Below are positions 15,802 through 25,807 of a stretch of 64,000 nucleotides of DNA, one piece after another. Position numbers and translations under genes: made by a program. The stretch comes from Anaeromassilibacillus sp. An250 (GTDB lineage: Bacteria; Bacillota; Clostridia; Oscillospirales; Acutalibacteraceae). Numbering within the stretch: the first letter of the stretch is position 1; every line of letters begins with the position of its first letter. The stretch spans positions 124,001 to 188,000 of the forward strand of contig NZ_NFJK01000001.1 in the NCBI RefSeq assembly GCF_002159845.1, in the 5' to 3' direction. Under the pieces are notes generated by a model. It ran no database searches. It was not told the DNA's origin and saw nothing but the letters and a program-made list of their open reading frames with translations.

Positions 15802-17226
15802 TTATGTGTTGTGATTACTGATTCTCCTGCGCACCAATAGACGGGAAAGGGCCTGCGCATTAAAGGGGATGACTGGATACAGATAGCCTCTCCCTGAAAT
15901 CGTCTTACTGGAAATAAGCACTACAAACATAAGCACTAATCCCGCGATATATCCCCATACATTCCATATGGCTGTCAATATTAATATTAAAACGCGAAAT
16001 AGTTTAAAGGCATATCCCAGTTCAAAGCTTGGCTGCGTAAAGTTTGCAATCGAGACAAATGCCATAAAAAGCACCACTTCTGGGACAAACCACTTCGCTT
16101 GTACCGCAAAATCGCCTAATACCAGTGCTCCCACCACACTGAATGAATTGCTCAAAACACTGGGCGTATTTAACGATGCCAATTTTAAGCCATCAATAAT
16201 AAATTCAATAAGCAGCAACTGCGCAACAATCGGCACCCCATTGGGTTCTTCTATACGGATAAACCCCAACCACTCTGGTATCCATTGCGGGTTGCATTCT
16301 AAGAGATACCAAGTTGGGGTGAGGATGAGCGTCAAAAGGAACACAATTATGCGAACCGTACGTAAGTAGGTCCCGATGAGGGGAGGAAAATAGTAATCGT
16401 TTGTATCTTGTATAAAATCAAAAATGGAGGTTGGTAAGACCATAGCAGATGGGGAATTGTCCACCAAAATGACAATGTTCCCTTCCAAAATGCTTGCCGC
16501 CGCTGCATCCGGCCGCTCCGAATAGCGCACCTTTGGAAATGGATTGTACCATTTGGGTTTGACCAAGCATTCCGCCAGGCTTTCCTGATTCATAGTCAAG
16601 GCATGAATTTGCACCTGCTCCAACTTTTTCCGCACAGTGTCCAATATTCCTGAATCAACCATGTGTGCCATATAGCAAAGCACAATGTCGGTCTTGGACT
16701 TGGTCCCAACCTGCACGATCTCCATCGTCAGATCTGGATCTCGGATTCGGCGGCGGATTAGCGCCGTGTTATTGACCAACGTCTCTACAAACCCATCCCG
16801 TGAACCGCGCAGAACACGGTCGTCATCCGGCTCGCTCACCCCTCTTGCCGGGTAAGTCCGTGCGTCGATCATCATCGCCTGATTAAACCCCTGTACTAGC
16901 AGGCAAATAGTCCCAGACAAAATTCCTGTTGTAATTTTGTCGCAGCACTCTTCGCAATCTACTTCCACATAAGGGATAAATGCATTCGCGAATTCTTGGG
17001 AAGTATCGATCCCTTCCAGATCTTCCGATTTTAAGGCCATAAGATATTCCATTAGCTTTTCCATGATATCATCCTTGGTAAAGCCATCAATAAAATAGAG
17101 GACCGCTCTCCTTCCCGCCACGCGAATTTCCCTTCCAATCAGATCAAAATTTTCGGATAGCCGGAGCCGCTCATTTAGAATCTGACGGTTATCTTCATAT
17201 TTCGAGGAAAGTGTTTCCTTCTTCAA
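15802..17226 (-). CDS. GerA-family spore germination protein, SpoVAF-like
   Basis: 474 residues. The N-terminal soluble half carries the family blocks LYFIDGFTKDDIMEKLM and VEVDCEECCDK; the C-terminal half has about five or six membrane segments (IIVFLLTLILTPTWYLL, LILILTAIWNVWGYIAG). GerA-type A subunits sit in the spore inner membrane and act in germinant response. The N-terminal wording is closer to SpoVAF than to GerAA; no B or C subunit and no spoVA genes are adjacent. The start is TTG at 17226 with GGGAGG eight bases upstream. Confidence 0.88.
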   Translation of the reverse strand: MKKETLSSKYEDNRQILNERLRLSENFDLIGREIRVAGRRAVLYFIDGFTKDDIMEKLMEYLMALKSEDLEGIDTSQEFANAFIPYVEVDCEECCDKITTGILSGTICLLVQGFNQAMMIDARTYPARGVSEPDDDRVLRGSRDGFVETLVNNTALIRRRIRDPDLTMEIVQVGTKSKTDIVLCYMAHMVDSGILDTVRKKLEQVQIHALTMNQESLAECLVKPKWYNPFPKVRYSERPDAAAASILEGNIVILVDNSPSAMVLPTSIFDFIQDTNDYYFPPLIGTYLRTVRIIVFLLTLILTPTWYLLECNPQWIPEWLGFIRIEEPNGVPIVAQLLLIEFIIDGLKLASLNTPSVLSNSFSVVGALVLGDFAVQAKWFVPEVVLFMAFVSIANFTQPSFELGYAFKLFRVLILILTAIWNVWGYIAGLVLMFVVLISSKTISGRGYLYPVIPFNAQALSRLLVRRRISNHNT

Positions 17227-17373
17227 ATTTCCCGCCTCCCGGTTCTTTGATCTCTATAGTATGTGGAAGATGGGAATCGTTATGTATAGAGAACCATCAT
17301 TTGCACACGTTTGTGCCATAAAAATAATTATAAATTATCCATATAATTCATAAAGGTATCTTTTCAACTTTTA

Positions 17374-17402
17374 TTGACAATATCCTCAAAAACACGTATA
17401 CT
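17374..17402 (+). promoter_or_regulatory. Consensus sigma-A promoter
   Basis: TTGACA (17374-17379), 17 bases, TATACT (17397-17402). One of the best promoters in the window, 40 bases upstream of the start at 17442. Confidence 0.8.
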
Positions 17403-17441
17403 ATTTTTAACAGACATGAATAGGAAAAGGAGTGTTGCGTT

Positions 17442-17816
17442 ATGTCGTCCAACCCACTCTTGTTGCTGGATAACAACACAATGATGACCGTTGTAAATCA
17501 CGGAACCTTCAAGTGTACCGATGTCACATTCGAAGAGGCCAAAGCAATTATTGAGTTGCATCCGCAGGAGGACATTTTAAAATGCTTCTCAAACTTGGAT
17601 ATCGAGGAAATTATTTTTGATTATCTTGGTATTAAAAAACGCGATTTCCAATATAAGCGTATCCGGGACATGCATCTAGGGCAGGAAGGTATTGTATTTA
17701 AGCTCTATGTGACTCCTTCGGAAACGCAGCCTATTATCCGAACCGATAAGGGGAATGAAGCCAAAAAGATCCAAAATGTTTACGTATATTGCCAACTGAT
17801 TTCTAGAGTAGAATAA
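17442..17816 (+). CDS. Small protein resembling DUF1874 / STIV B116-like proteins
   Basis: 124 residues, no signal or membrane segment. The pattern NHGTFKCTDVTFEEAKAII, then LDIEEIIFDYLGI and GQEGIVFKLYV, resembles the YddF/B116-type family found in viruses and mobile elements, though the central conserved IGHxST block is not visible. AAGGAG lies nine bases before the ATG, with a consensus promoter upstream and a terminator at 17913. The family call is tentative; function unknown. Confidence 0.65.
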   Translation: MSSNPLLLLDNNTMMTVVNHGTFKCTDVTFEEAKAIIELHPQEDILKCFSNLDIEEIIFDYLGIKKRDFQYKRIRDMHLGQEGIVFKLYVTPSETQPIIRTDKGNEAKKIQNVYVYCQLISRVE

Positions 17817-17912
17817 GTATAAAAGCGCCTTTGGAAGAGATAGAACTGCTCTGAACTACACGGACAGCCAAAAGCGCCCAGCCAGTTGGTGTAGGAAAAT
17901 AAAGCTCTAAGC

Positions 17913-17949
17913 GGAGTGGCGCAGCGGCAGCGGCGCCACTCCAATTTTT
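17913..17949 (+). terminator. Terminator of the 17442 gene
   Basis: GGAGTGGCGC (17913-17922) pairs perfectly with GCGCCACTCC (17933-17942), then AATTTTT. Confidence 0.8.
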
Positions 17950-18340
17950 AGTTGAATGCGCTCATGGTTGCAAAATTTGGTGTTGGCTTTTCCCGCCCAA
18001 AACTGCCGCTTCATCGATTCTTGTATGGATGTATTGCTGGCCCATCTGACCCCATTTCCTATGCCGCCGCATTCCGGACAGCCGATTATACTTTTTGCGT
18101 GATACAAAGCACTTTGGATTTTTGTAAATGTTTTGACGTTTCCGCCACAACCACATCCAGCGATAGCCATAAGCACCCCCGCATTGCTCGCGCCGTGTAT
18201 GGCAGAGTAGATCTTTTCCTACTTGTTTACTCTGCAAACCCAATTCTTTCGCTATTTCTTTTCCAACTTTTTCTTTCGCCTACAATCCTGGACAACTGGA
18301 AGAAGATTTTCCCTTTTCCCATTTTCTCCCCATATCATTC

Positions 18341-18384
18341 CCCCCTGATGTAGTACTTCTATTTTCCTACATCAGGGGGCGTTT
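18341..18384 (+). terminator. Strong plus-strand terminator without an obvious gene
   Basis: 13-base perfect stem CCCCCTGATGTAG (18341-18353) with CTACATCAGGGGG (18367-18379), then CGTTTTG. It implies plus-strand transcription of the preceding gap. Confidence 0.7.
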
Positions 18385-18497
18385 TGTCTATTGTCCGATT
18401 TCACGGATTCGGTTCAAGACTTCCGTGCTTTTATGCAGTAACTTTTTCTCATAGGAGAGGCAACCAACATCCCACAAAGGAACCTATGGCTGGTGAC

Positions 18498-19286
18498 TTA
18501 GGCGTATAAACTCTTCTCCTTATAAGAACCATTCTGGTTCACGACGGATTGCACACTTTTTTCAAAGGCCACGCTCGCCGGAACAAACATAAGTTTTGGA
18601 AAATGCCTGGCCCCCTGTGGGCAGGCGGCAATACAAGCCGTACAGGAGATGCAGCGTGTTTGATCGGTCTTCCTTGGATTGGCCGGATCAATCGCATGAA
18701 CTGGGCAGAGCCGTGCACAAAGGCCACACGACGTACAAGTTGTATCTGCGGAAGGCTTCATGGGAACATTTGAGATCTCCCGGTAGGGTTTATTCCCCTT
18801 AACCTGTAATTCTTTCCAATTCATCCGGCCGCTCTGTAACCGCTCGATACATTCCGCGGAAAATAGATCCAATTTTTCGAGATCCTCCGCATCCGGGCGC
18901 CCCGCAGCGACCTTTGTAAAGATCGAATGCTGCGCGACCACTGCTGCTGCACCGATAACCAAAAATGCCTGCTCCTCAAGCATATTCTTCAATTCCAATA
19001 AAGCGTCGTCATAATCACGGTTTCCATAAACCGCAACTGCGATCGCCGGCGTCTGGGCCCCTTTTAGGGATTGTAGCATAGGGATACATGGGGTGGGGAT
19101 ACGCCCTGAAAATACCGGTACACCAACCAGAAGCACATCTTCCGGTTGCAATGTTTTGGGTGTTACATCCGGCTCCTTCAGCAGATCCCATGTATGTTTT
19201 TCTCCGTCCATCTTAGCGGCAATCCGCTCCATAACCACTTTGGTCGTTCCTGACGGACTAAAATATATACACCAAATTTTTCCCAT
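18498..19286 (-). CDS. Flavodoxin-ferredoxin fusion (EFR1 family)
   Basis: 262 residues. The N-terminal flavodoxin fold begins GKIWCIYFSPSGTTKVV with a phosphate-binding loop for FMN. The C-terminal ferredoxin domain has CTSCGLCARLCP and CISCTACIAACP (about residues 195-235), two [4Fe-4S] clusters. This is the EFR1 arrangement of anaerobes, presumed to shuttle electrons; partner unknown. The start at 19286 has GGGAG six bases upstream; the longer frame to 19349 lacks a site. Confidence 0.88.
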   Translation of the reverse strand: MGKIWCIYFSPSGTTKVVMERIAAKMDGEKHTWDLLKEPDVTPKTLQPEDVLLVGVPVFSGRIPTPCIPMLQSLKGAQTPAIAVAVYGNRDYDDALLELKNMLEEQAFLVIGAAAVVAQHSIFTKVAAGRPDAEDLEKLDLFSAECIERLQSGRMNWKELQVKGNKPYREISNVPMKPSADTTCTSCGLCARLCPVHAIDPANPRKTDQTRCISCTACIAACPQGARHFPKLMFVPASVAFEKSVQSVVNQNGSYKEKSLYA

Positions 19287-19389
19287 CTGTATCTCCCTTT
19301 CCATTTTGCTATATATGTTCAGTGTAATGCTTTTGTGAGAATGTGTCAAACCCCCTACTTGTAACTTTCAAAATTTCCTTTTCGCATGG

Positions 19390-19422
19390 AAAAGCCGCCC
19401 TGCAAACACAGGGCGGCTTTTT
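19390..19422. terminator. Bidirectional terminator
   Basis: 13-base stem AAAAGCCGCCCTG (19390-19402) with CAGGGCGGCTTTT (19409-19421), 6-base loop, Ts on both strands. Likely ends the minus-strand sigma/DUF4367 operon. Confidence 0.85.
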
Positions 19423-19435
19423 AGAGGAAGAATTT

Positions 19436-19516
19436 ATGAAAAAGAAACTTGCAAACAATTTTATATCCCTTATTGGATTGTCTTTAGTATACGGTATGAA
19501 TGTGAACGTTTTCTGA
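19436..19516 (+). CDS. Candidate 26-residue hydrophobic peptide
   Basis: ATG at 19436 with GAGG eight bases upstream; 26 codons to TGA. The product starts MKKKLANNFISLIGLSLVYG: three lysines then a hydrophobic stretch, like a signal or small membrane peptide. It is followed by nothing in frame, and no promoter is seen, since a terminator lies just upstream. It could be a real small peptide, a remnant, or chance. Confidence 0.25.
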   Translation: MKKKLANNFISLIGLSLVYGMNVNVF

Positions 19517-19562
19517 AGAAAGATCGAATTTTTTAAGAAAACGTAGCCCCAGAAACAACCCC

Positions 19563-20267
19563 TTATCCATCTATGGGTGCAATGCTCTGTGCGATTGCAA
19601 GCACATCATCCTTTGTGAGATCAGGGTCACGGACATACAAAAAGAATAGTGCATTATCAAGATACCCATATAACATCTGGGTTTCCCCTTTTTGGATATA
19701 CAAGGCGTCATGTCCGTTCAGCTGGAACGTCTCTGTATAAGCATCTTCTGTGTCAACTTTCGTCCCACCTTTAAACATCTGGTTGAACCGAATCAATCCA
19801 CCGTCCTCATTTCTGTACGCAATGCGCACAAGGCGGTTCGGCTCCCGAATAAAGGGTTCCCCGTCCATCGTATAGCCATCTGGTATATACTCCGGAGCAT
19901 GCGCCACAAAGGGTATTTCCTCCTGTAGGGATTCAGCAGGGGTAAAGTCAATCTGTGTATGTGTTGGGAACACTTGCGATATCACTTTAAAGAACCACTC
20001 TCGTGCTGCGCTGACCGTCATAATCGTGGTACCTGCAGCAATCAATAGAGCGAGGAAAAACACAGCCACACGCTTTGCATAGTGCGTCAGGTTACGCATC
20101 CATGGTGAGCGGCGTTCATCACGGATTAAATGAAGGATTTTTCGATCAAATCGTTTTGGAATGCTGTATTTATTTTTAAGTTCTTCATCCGACGGCAAAT
20201 TATTTAACTCTTCTTGTCTAATTTCTGCAAGAGCTCTCTCTAAAAGCTCGTCGCTTAAATGGATCAT
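19563..20267 (-). CDS. DUF4367-type membrane protein, probable anti-sigma partner
   Basis: 234 residues. The N-terminal 60 residues are soluble and charged, one membrane segment follows (VAVFFLALLIAAGTTIMTV, about residues 68-87), and the extracytoplasmic part ends in a DUF4367-like domain (FNQMFKGGTKVDTEDAYTE, NALFFLYVRDPDLTKDDVL). It starts in the stop codon of the upstream sigma factor gene (ATGA overlap), so the pair is translationally coupled. This arrangement is typical of sigma/anti-sigma modules; the anti-sigma role is inferred. Confidence 0.82.
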   Translation of the reverse strand: MIHLSDELLERALAEIRQEELNNLPSDEELKNKYSIPKRFDRKILHLIRDERRSPWMRNLTHYAKRVAVFFLALLIAAGTTIMTVSAAREWFFKVISQVFPTHTQIDFTPAESLQEEIPFVAHAPEYIPDGYTMDGEPFIREPNRLVRIAYRNEDGGLIRFNQMFKGGTKVDTEDAYTETFQLNGHDALYIQKGETQMLYGYLDNALFFLYVRDPDLTKDDVLAIAQSIAPIDG

Positions 20268-20818
20268 ATTCCCTCCATTTCCTCCAGCGCTTTCTCAAGT
20301 TTTTTCTTTCCTCTCTGTAAAATTTTCTTTACATAATCAACGGAAAAACCCGTAATGCTGGAAATTTGATTGAGCGGCAATTTTTGTAAATGCCGTAAGG
20401 TCATCACATCCCGGTAGGTCTGTGGAAGAGAGCGAAGCACATCCACAAGCTGGCCATACGCTTCTTTCTCTTCTAATTTTGCACCCGGCCTGAGATTCTC
20501 CGGAGCTTCTACCTCCGGAACATCTTCCCAAGGAATTGCCACCCCCTCTCCTTTCCCAGTCCGTAGTAAATCAATACAAGTGCTTCTAACTACTATAACG
20601 ATAAAATGTTTCGTTTGGGGACAATTTATTTCTCCTATTTTCGAAAAATTTTTGATAATGCGGATAAAAGCCTCCTGGACAGCATCTTCTACGGCAGATT
20701 CCGTATGAAAATAGTCTCTAGATACATGAAACATGAGCTGTTTATATCGATGGTACAATTCTTCAAATTTCCGCTGATCTTCCTCTGAATCAATTAACAA
20801 TAATAACATTGCAAGCAT
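20264..20818 (-). CDS. ECF-type sigma-70 family factor
   Basis: 184 residues. Region 2 is visible in ESAVEDAVQEAFIRIIKNF (about residues 42-60), region 4 in LRSLPQTYRDVMTLRHLQ and the helix-turn-helix PLNQISSITGFSVDYVKKIL. Regions 1.1 and 3 are missing, as in ECF factors. ATG at 20818 has GGAGG eight bases upstream; a GTG three codons earlier overlaps that site. First gene of a two-gene operon with the DUF4367 protein. Confidence 0.9.
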   Translation of the reverse strand: MLAMLLLLIDSEEDQRKFEELYHRYKQLMFHVSRDYFHTESAVEDAVQEAFIRIIKNFSKIGEINCPQTKHFIVIVVRSTCIDLLRTGKGEGVAIPWEDVPEVEAPENLRPGAKLEEKEAYGQLVDVLRSLPQTYRDVMTLRHLQKLPLNQISSITGFSVDYVKKILQRGKKKLEKALEEMEGI

Positions 20819-20855
20819 TGAACACACCTCCCATCAATATAAGCATTATAGTTTT

Positions 20856-20864
20856 ATTATACCA
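20856..20864 (-). promoter_or_regulatory. Extended -10 for the sigma/DUF4367 operon
   Basis: TGG-TATAAT on the minus strand, about 40 bases upstream of the start at 20818. No convincing -35. Confidence 0.4.
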
Positions 20865-20929
20865 TAATATTCCCCAAAATTAGCCAAATTTCTTGATGTT
20901 AAACTTACTTTTCCCTTAAAATAGAAAAT

Positions 20930-20963
20930 AGGCCCTGTGTCGCCAATCCGGCACACAGAGCCT
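20930..20963 (-). terminator. Terminator of uvrA
   Basis: On the minus strand an imperfect 14-16 base stem (AGGCTCTGTGTGCC with GGCGACACAGGGCCT) is followed by a TATTTTCTATTTT tract, 25 bases after the uvrA stop. Confidence 0.65.
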
Positions 20964-20987
20964 GCTAATTTACATATAAAAATAGGC

Positions 20988-23813
20988 TTATTCCCTTGCT
21001 AACACTTTTTTCAGGTACTGCCCTGTATAGGAGCCTTCCATGTTTGCAACCTCCTCCGGTGTCCCAGTTGCAACAATGGTCCCGCCGTTGTCTCCGCCTT
21101 CCGGCCCCAAATCAATAATATGATCCGCTGTCTTGATGAGATCAAGGTTGTGTTCAATCACAACCACCGTATTCCCCGCATCCACCAGTTTCTGCAGCAC
21201 ATCGATCAGCTTATGGACATCCGCAATATGCAGGCCGGTCGTGGGTTCATCGAGAATATAAATGGTCCGTCCAGTGGAACGTTTGCTCAGCTCTGTGGCC
21301 AGCTTCACGCGCTGTGCTTCTCCTCCGGAGAGAGTCGTAGCAGGCTGGCCGATCTTGACATAGCCCAACCCGACATCCTGAAGGGTCTGGAGCTTGCGCG
21401 CAATCCGCGGAAGACTGGAGAAAAACTCCAAGCCTTCCTCGACTGTCATTTCCAAGACATCATAGATGCTCTTGCCTTTATATTTGATCTCCAATGTTTC
21501 ACGGTTATAGCGCTTTCCCTTACACACATCACAGGGGACATAGACATCCGGCAAAAAATGCATCTCAATCTTGATGATGCCGTCGCCTTGGCATGCCTCA
21601 CAGCGGCCTCCCTTGACATTAAAGGAAAAGCGTCCGGACGTAAAGCCGCGCAGTTTTGCATCCTGCGTCGAAGCATAGAGCTCCCGAATGTCGGTAAAGA
21701 CACCCGTATACGTGGCCGGGTTGGAACGCGGCGTCCGCCCAATTGGGGCCTGGTTGATTTCGATCACCTTGTCCAGCGCCTCGATCCCTTTAATCTGTTT
21801 AAACGCCCCGGGGCGGCATTTGGCTCCATTCAAATTGGAGGCCAGATATTTATATAAGATCTCATTGATTAGAGAGGATTTGCCTGAACCGGACACCCCG
21901 GTAACACAGACAAATTTTCCAAGCGGAATATCCACCGAAACGTTTTTCAAATTATTTTGTGCGGCACCGATGATCCGTAGCTTTTTCCCATTCCCTTTGC
22001 GGCGTTTCTCCGGCACTTCTACTTTTTTTTGCCCGCTGAGATATTGCCCAGTGATGGATTGCGCACAATCCACAATCTCTGAGGGCTTTCCATTAAAGAC
22101 CACCTCGCCGCCATGGATTCCTGCTCCTGGCCCAATGTCCACAATGTGGTCCGCTGCGCGCATGGTGTCTTCATCATGCTCAACGACGATGACGGTGTTC
22201 CCAAGGTCGCGCAAATGTTTTAATGTCCCCAATAGCTTATCATTATCGCGCTGGTGCAGGCCGATGCTTGGCTCATCCAGAATATACAATACCCCCGTCA
22301 AAGAGGAACCGATTTGGGTTGCCAAGCGGATACGCTGGCTCTCGCCTCCGGAAAGCGTCCCGGAAGAACGGGAAAGCGTCAAGTATTCCAATCCCACGCT
22401 TTGCAAAAATCCCAAGCGGCTCTTGATCTCCTTGAGAATAGCTGCCGCGATCATGGTGTCGCGTGCGCTGAGCTCCAAATGGTTGACGAAATCCAAAGCC
22501 TGTGCAACCGATTTTTCGCAGAGATCGGCGATATTGATGCCGCCCACAGTCACCGCCAGGCTCATCGGGGAAAGGCGCTTGCCATGGCAAGCGTCACAGG
22601 GAATCGCACTCATATAGGTTTCGATTTCTTCTTTGATCCAGCTGCTCTGCGTCTCCCGGAAACGGCGCTCCAAATTGTTGATAATCCCTTCAAACTCCGT
22701 CATATAGGTTCCGCTACCATATTCGTTGCGGCGTTCCAATTTGATCTTCTCACCCTTGGTCCCATAGAGCAAAATATCAATCACTTCTGGCGGAAGTTCC
22801 TCAATCGGCGTATCCAAGGAAAAATGATAGTGCTTTGCCAACGCATGCATATACATCGTGGCAATGGTGCTGCCCTCCATTGCCCAGCCGCTGCCCTTTA
22901 TCCCGCCCTGGTTGATGGACAGGGCTTTATTCGGCAACACCAAGTCCGGGTCGATCTTCATAAAGACCCCCAATCCGGTACATTTGGGGCAGGCCCCATA
23001 CGGGTTATTAAAGGAGAACATCCGGGGGGTCAGCTCTTCGATACTTGCGCCGTGCTCTGGGCAAGCGTAGTTTTGACTGAAGGTATAATCTTTTTCCGGT
23101 GTGCTGATGACCACAATTCCCCCAGCCAGGGAGGCCGCTGTTTCAATCGAATCCGCTAGGCGGGAATGGATTCCAGGCTTAATTACCAGGCGGTCCACCA
23201 CAATTTCGATCGTATGTTTGTTGTTCTTTTTTAATTTAATGGTCTCAGAAAGATCGTAAAGGATTCCATCCACACGTACACGTACAAATCCGCCTTTGCG
23301 TGCGGCCTCAAACTCCTTCACGTGCTCCCCTTTCCGCGCACGCACCACCGGGGCGAGCACCTGGATTTTAGTCCCCTCCTCCATGCGGAGCACCTGGTCG
23401 ACGATCTGATCGACCGTCTGTTGCTTGATCTCCCGGCCGCAAATAGGGCAATGGGGCACGCCGATCCGCGCGTAAAGCAAGCGCAGATAGTCGTAAATTT
23501 CCGTCACCGTCCCAACCGTGGAGCGCGGGTTCTTCGAGGTAGTCTTCTGATCGATGGAAATCGCGGGGGACAGCCCTTCGATGTAGTCCACGTCCGGTTT
23601 CTCCATCTGTCCCAAAAATTGGCGCGCATAGGAGGAGAGCGACTCAACATAGCGGCGCTGCCCTTCTGCATAGATCGTGTCAAACGCAAGGGAGGACTTT
23701 CCGGAACCGGAAAGTCCTGTAAAAACGATCAGCTCATCGCGTGGAATTTCAATATCGATGTTTTTGAGGTTGTGCTCCCGCGCACCCTTTATAAAAATAT
23801 TTTTTGCTACCAT
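20988..23813 (-). CDS. uvrA: Excinuclease ABC subunit A
   Basis: 941 residues, full length. Damage-recognition ATPase of nucleotide excision repair. It has two ABC ATPase modules with Walker A motifs [16 protein letters not shown] and [15 protein letters not shown], two signature motifs ([28 protein letters not shown]) and zinc-binding cysteines (CEACQGDG with CDVCKGKRY). Start ATG has AAAGGA six bases upstream. 22 bases downstream of uvrB; radC-uvrB-uvrA read as one unit. Confidence 0.98.
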   Translation of the reverse strand: MVAKNIFIKGAREHNLKNIDIEIPRDELIVFTGLSGSGKSSLAFDTIYAEGQRRYVESLSSYARQFLGQMEKPDVDYIEGLSPAISIDQKTTSKNPRSTVGTVTEIYDYLRLLYARIGVPHCPICGREIKQQTVDQIVDQVLRMEEGTKIQVLAPVVRARKGEHVKEFEAARKGGFVRVRVDGILYDLSETIKLKKNNKHTIEIVVDRLVIKPGIHSRLADSIETAASLAGGIVVISTPEKDYTFSQNYACPEHGASIEELTPRMFSFNNPYGACPKCTGLGVFMKIDPDLVLPNKALSINQGGIKGSGWAMEGSTIATMYMHALAKHYHFSLDTPIEELPPEVIDILLYGTKGEKIKLERRNEYGSGTYMTEFEGIINNLERRFRETQSSWIKEEIETYMSAIPCDACHGKRLSPMSLAVTVGGINIADLCEKSVAQALDFVNHLELSARDTMIAAAILKEIKSRLGFLQSVGLEYLTLSRSSGTLSGGESQRIRLATQIGSSLTGVLYILDEPSIGLHQRDNDKLLGTLKHLRDLGNTVIVVEHDEDTMRAADHIVDIGPGAGIHGGEVVFNGKPSEIVDCAQSITGQYLSGQKKVEVPEKRRKGNGKKLRIIGAAQNNLKNVSVDIPLGKFVCVTGVSGSGKSSLINEILYKYLASNLNGAKCRPGAFKQIKGIEALDKVIEINQAPIGRTPRSNPATYTGVFTDIRELYASTQDAKLRGFTSGRFSFNVKGGRCEACQGDGIIKIEMHFLPDVYVPCDVCKGKRYNRETLEIKYKGKSIYDVLEMTVEEGLEFFSSLPRIARKLQTLQDVGLGYVKIGQPATTLSGGEAQRVKLATELSKRSTGRTIYILDEPTTGLHIADVHKLIDVLQKLVDAGNTVVVIEHNLDLIKTADHIIDLGPEGGDNGGTIVATGTPEEVANMEGSYTGQYLKKVLARE

Positions 23814-23835
23814 AGCGATTCCTTTCCATTACGCA

Positions 23836-25797
23836 CTATTTGCCGGATTGCAGGGCTTTAATCTTATCGCGCAGATATGCCGCATGTTCGAATTCCAGCA
23901 ATTTAGCTGCCGCCTTCATCTCGCGCGTCAGCTGTTCAATCTGCTGTTTCCGCTCTGCTGCTGTCAAGCGCTTCCCTTTCTTTGGCTTCGCGTCGTCCTT
24001 ATGTGTGGAAATTTCCAGGACTTCACTGACCTTTTTCACAATGGTCTTTGGCACAATGCCGTGCTCTTCATTATATTTCATCTGAATCGCACGGCGGCGT
24101 TCCGTTTCGCGGATCGCCATTTCCATTGAAGGCGTCACGGAATCCGCATACATAATGACCTGCCCCTTGGCATTGCGCGCCGCACGGCCGATTGTCTGGA
24201 TCAAGGAGCGCTCTGAACGCAGGAAGCCCTCCTTATCGGCATCCAAAATCGCTACAAGCGACACCTCTGGGATATCCAGACCTTCACGGAGCAAATTGAT
24301 CCCCACCAAAACGTCGTATTCACCGAGGCGCAAATCCCGGATGATCTCCATGCGCTCCACTGTGTCAATGTCGTGGTGCATATAACGCACACGAATCCCT
24401 GCATTTTCCAAATAGGCGGAAAGATCCTCCGCCATTTTTTTGGTCAAGGTCGTCACCAGTACGCGCTCATGATTCGCTGTGCGGAGATTGATTTCGGAAA
24501 TCAAGTCGTCGATCTGGCCCTCTGTCGGCTTTACGATAATCTCAGGATCTACAAGCCCGGTCGGGCGGATCACCTGCTCGACGATCTGAGCGGATTTTTC
24601 CTTTTCAAAATCCCCCGGTGTGGCACTGACAAAGATCGCCTGGTTGACATGAGCATAGAATTCATCGAAATTCAACGGCCGGTTGTCATACGCGGAGGGC
24701 AACCGGAATCCATAGTCGATCAACGATTGCTTGCGCGCCCGATCCCCTGCATACATAGAGCGCACCTGTGGCAGCGTGACATGGGACTCGTCCACAAAGA
24801 GTAGAAAGTCCTCCGGAAAATAGTCCAGCAGAGTGCAGGGCTGGCTTCCCGGCGCACGCCCAGAAAGCACGCGGGAATAGTTTTCAATGCCTTTGCAGAA
24901 GCCGATTTCCGAGAGCATCTCCATATCGTACTGCGTGCGTTCCCGGATGCGCTGGGCCTCGATCAGCTTTCCATTCGCTTCAAAGAATTTCACGCGCTCT
25001 TCCATCTCGGCTTCAATTTCTTTCACTGCGCGCTGCATCTTCTCACGCGGCACAATATAGTGCGATGCCGGATAGATGGCAACGTGCTTTAATTCCGCCC
25101 TAAACTCTCCTGTCAGGGCATTGATCTCCGTAATCCGGTCAATTTCGTCCCCGAAAAATTCCACACGGATGACAGTGTCATTCGACTGCGCGGGAAAAAT
25201 CTCAACGACGTCGCCCCGCACACGGAACTTGTTGCGGATAAAATTGATATCGTTTCGCTCGTATTGGATTTCCACCAACTTCCGCAGAAGGTCATCCCGG
25301 CTTTTCTGCATCCCTGGGCGCAAAGAAATTACCATTGTGCGGTAATCAATTGGATCGCCCAAACTATAAATGCAGGATACGCTAGCCACAATGATTACAT
25401 CGCGGCGCTCGGACAACGCTGACGTCGCAGAATGGCGGAGTTTATCGATCTCATCATTGATGGCGGAATCCTTTTCGATATACGTATCGGTTGTGGCGAT
25501 ATACGCCTCTGGCTGATAATAATCGTAATAGGAGACAAAATATTCAACCGCATTTTCCGGAAAAAACTCCCGGAACTCCGAGCACAGCTGTGCAGCGAGC
25601 GTCTTGTTGTGCGCCAGCACCAGCGTTGGACGGTTGACCCGTTCGATCACGTTGGCCATCGTAAAGGTCTTTCCGGAGCCCGTAACTCCCAGCAGCGTCT
25701 GCTCCTTATCACCATGAAGCAGCCCTTCCACCAATTGGCCGATCGCTTTCGGCTGGTCTCCCGTCGGTCGATATTTCGAAACCAATTTAAAATCCAT
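23836..25797 (-). CDS. uvrB: Excinuclease ABC subunit B
   Basis: 653 residues. DNA helicase-like damage verifier that loads from UvrA and recruits UvrC. Walker [16 protein letters not shown], the DNA-clamping beta hairpin ([14 protein letters not shown]), helicase motif [11 protein letters not shown], motif [11 protein letters not shown] and the C-terminal UvrC-binding UVR motif ([16 protein letters not shown]). The start at 25797 has AGGAGC six bases upstream; the frame runs further to 25884 over the end of radC, without a site. Confidence 0.98.
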   Translation of the reverse strand: MDFKLVSKYRPTGDQPKAIGQLVEGLLHGDKEQTLLGVTGSGKTFTMANVIERVNRPTLVLAHNKTLAAQLCSEFREFFPENAVEYFVSYYDYYQPEAYIATTDTYIEKDSAINDEIDKLRHSATSALSERRDVIIVASVSCIYSLGDPIDYRTMVISLRPGMQKSRDDLLRKLVEIQYERNDINFIRNKFRVRGDVVEIFPAQSNDTVIRVEFFGDEIDRITEINALTGEFRAELKHVAIYPASHYIVPREKMQRAVKEIEAEMEERVKFFEANGKLIEAQRIRERTQYDMEMLSEIGFCKGIENYSRVLSGRAPGSQPCTLLDYFPEDFLLFVDESHVTLPQVRSMYAGDRARKQSLIDYGFRLPSAYDNRPLNFDEFYAHVNQAIFVSATPGDFEKEKSAQIVEQVIRPTGLVDPEIIVKPTEGQIDDLISEINLRTANHERVLVTTLTKKMAEDLSAYLENAGIRVRYMHHDIDTVERMEIIRDLRLGEYDVLVGINLLREGLDIPEVSLVAILDADKEGFLRSERSLIQTIGRAARNAKGQVIMYADSVTPSMEMAIRETERRRAIQMKYNEEHGIVPKTIVKKVSEVLEISTHKDDAKPKKGKRLTAAERKQQIEQLTREMKAAAKLLEFEHAAYLRDKIKALQSGK

Positions 25798-25807
25798 ATT
25801 TCTGCTC

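Larger units (their letters stand above)
17817..18497. other. Gene-poor 680-base gap, possible gene remnant
   Basis: Contains two terminators (17913, 18341) and only short overlapping frames. On the minus strand around 18278-18190 one frame reads KVGKEIAKELGLQSK followed by TRREQCGGAYG, loosely like a small acid-soluble spore protein, but it has no start codon or ribosome binding site and is preceded by a stop. I would not call a gene. Confidence 0.3.

Noticed and set aside
15574-15840. 88-codon plus-strand frame in the structured gap
   Set aside because: It runs through several hairpins and a terminator, has no ribosome binding site, and the product looks random.
18190-18278. Minus-strand segment resembling a small acid-soluble spore protein (KVGKEIAKELGL)
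   Set aside because: No start codon, preceded by a stop, and later text does not follow the family; too weak for a pseudogene call.
17952-18353. 133-codon plus-strand frame in the gap
   Set aside because: No ribosome binding site, composition like antisense, and it runs into a terminator stem.
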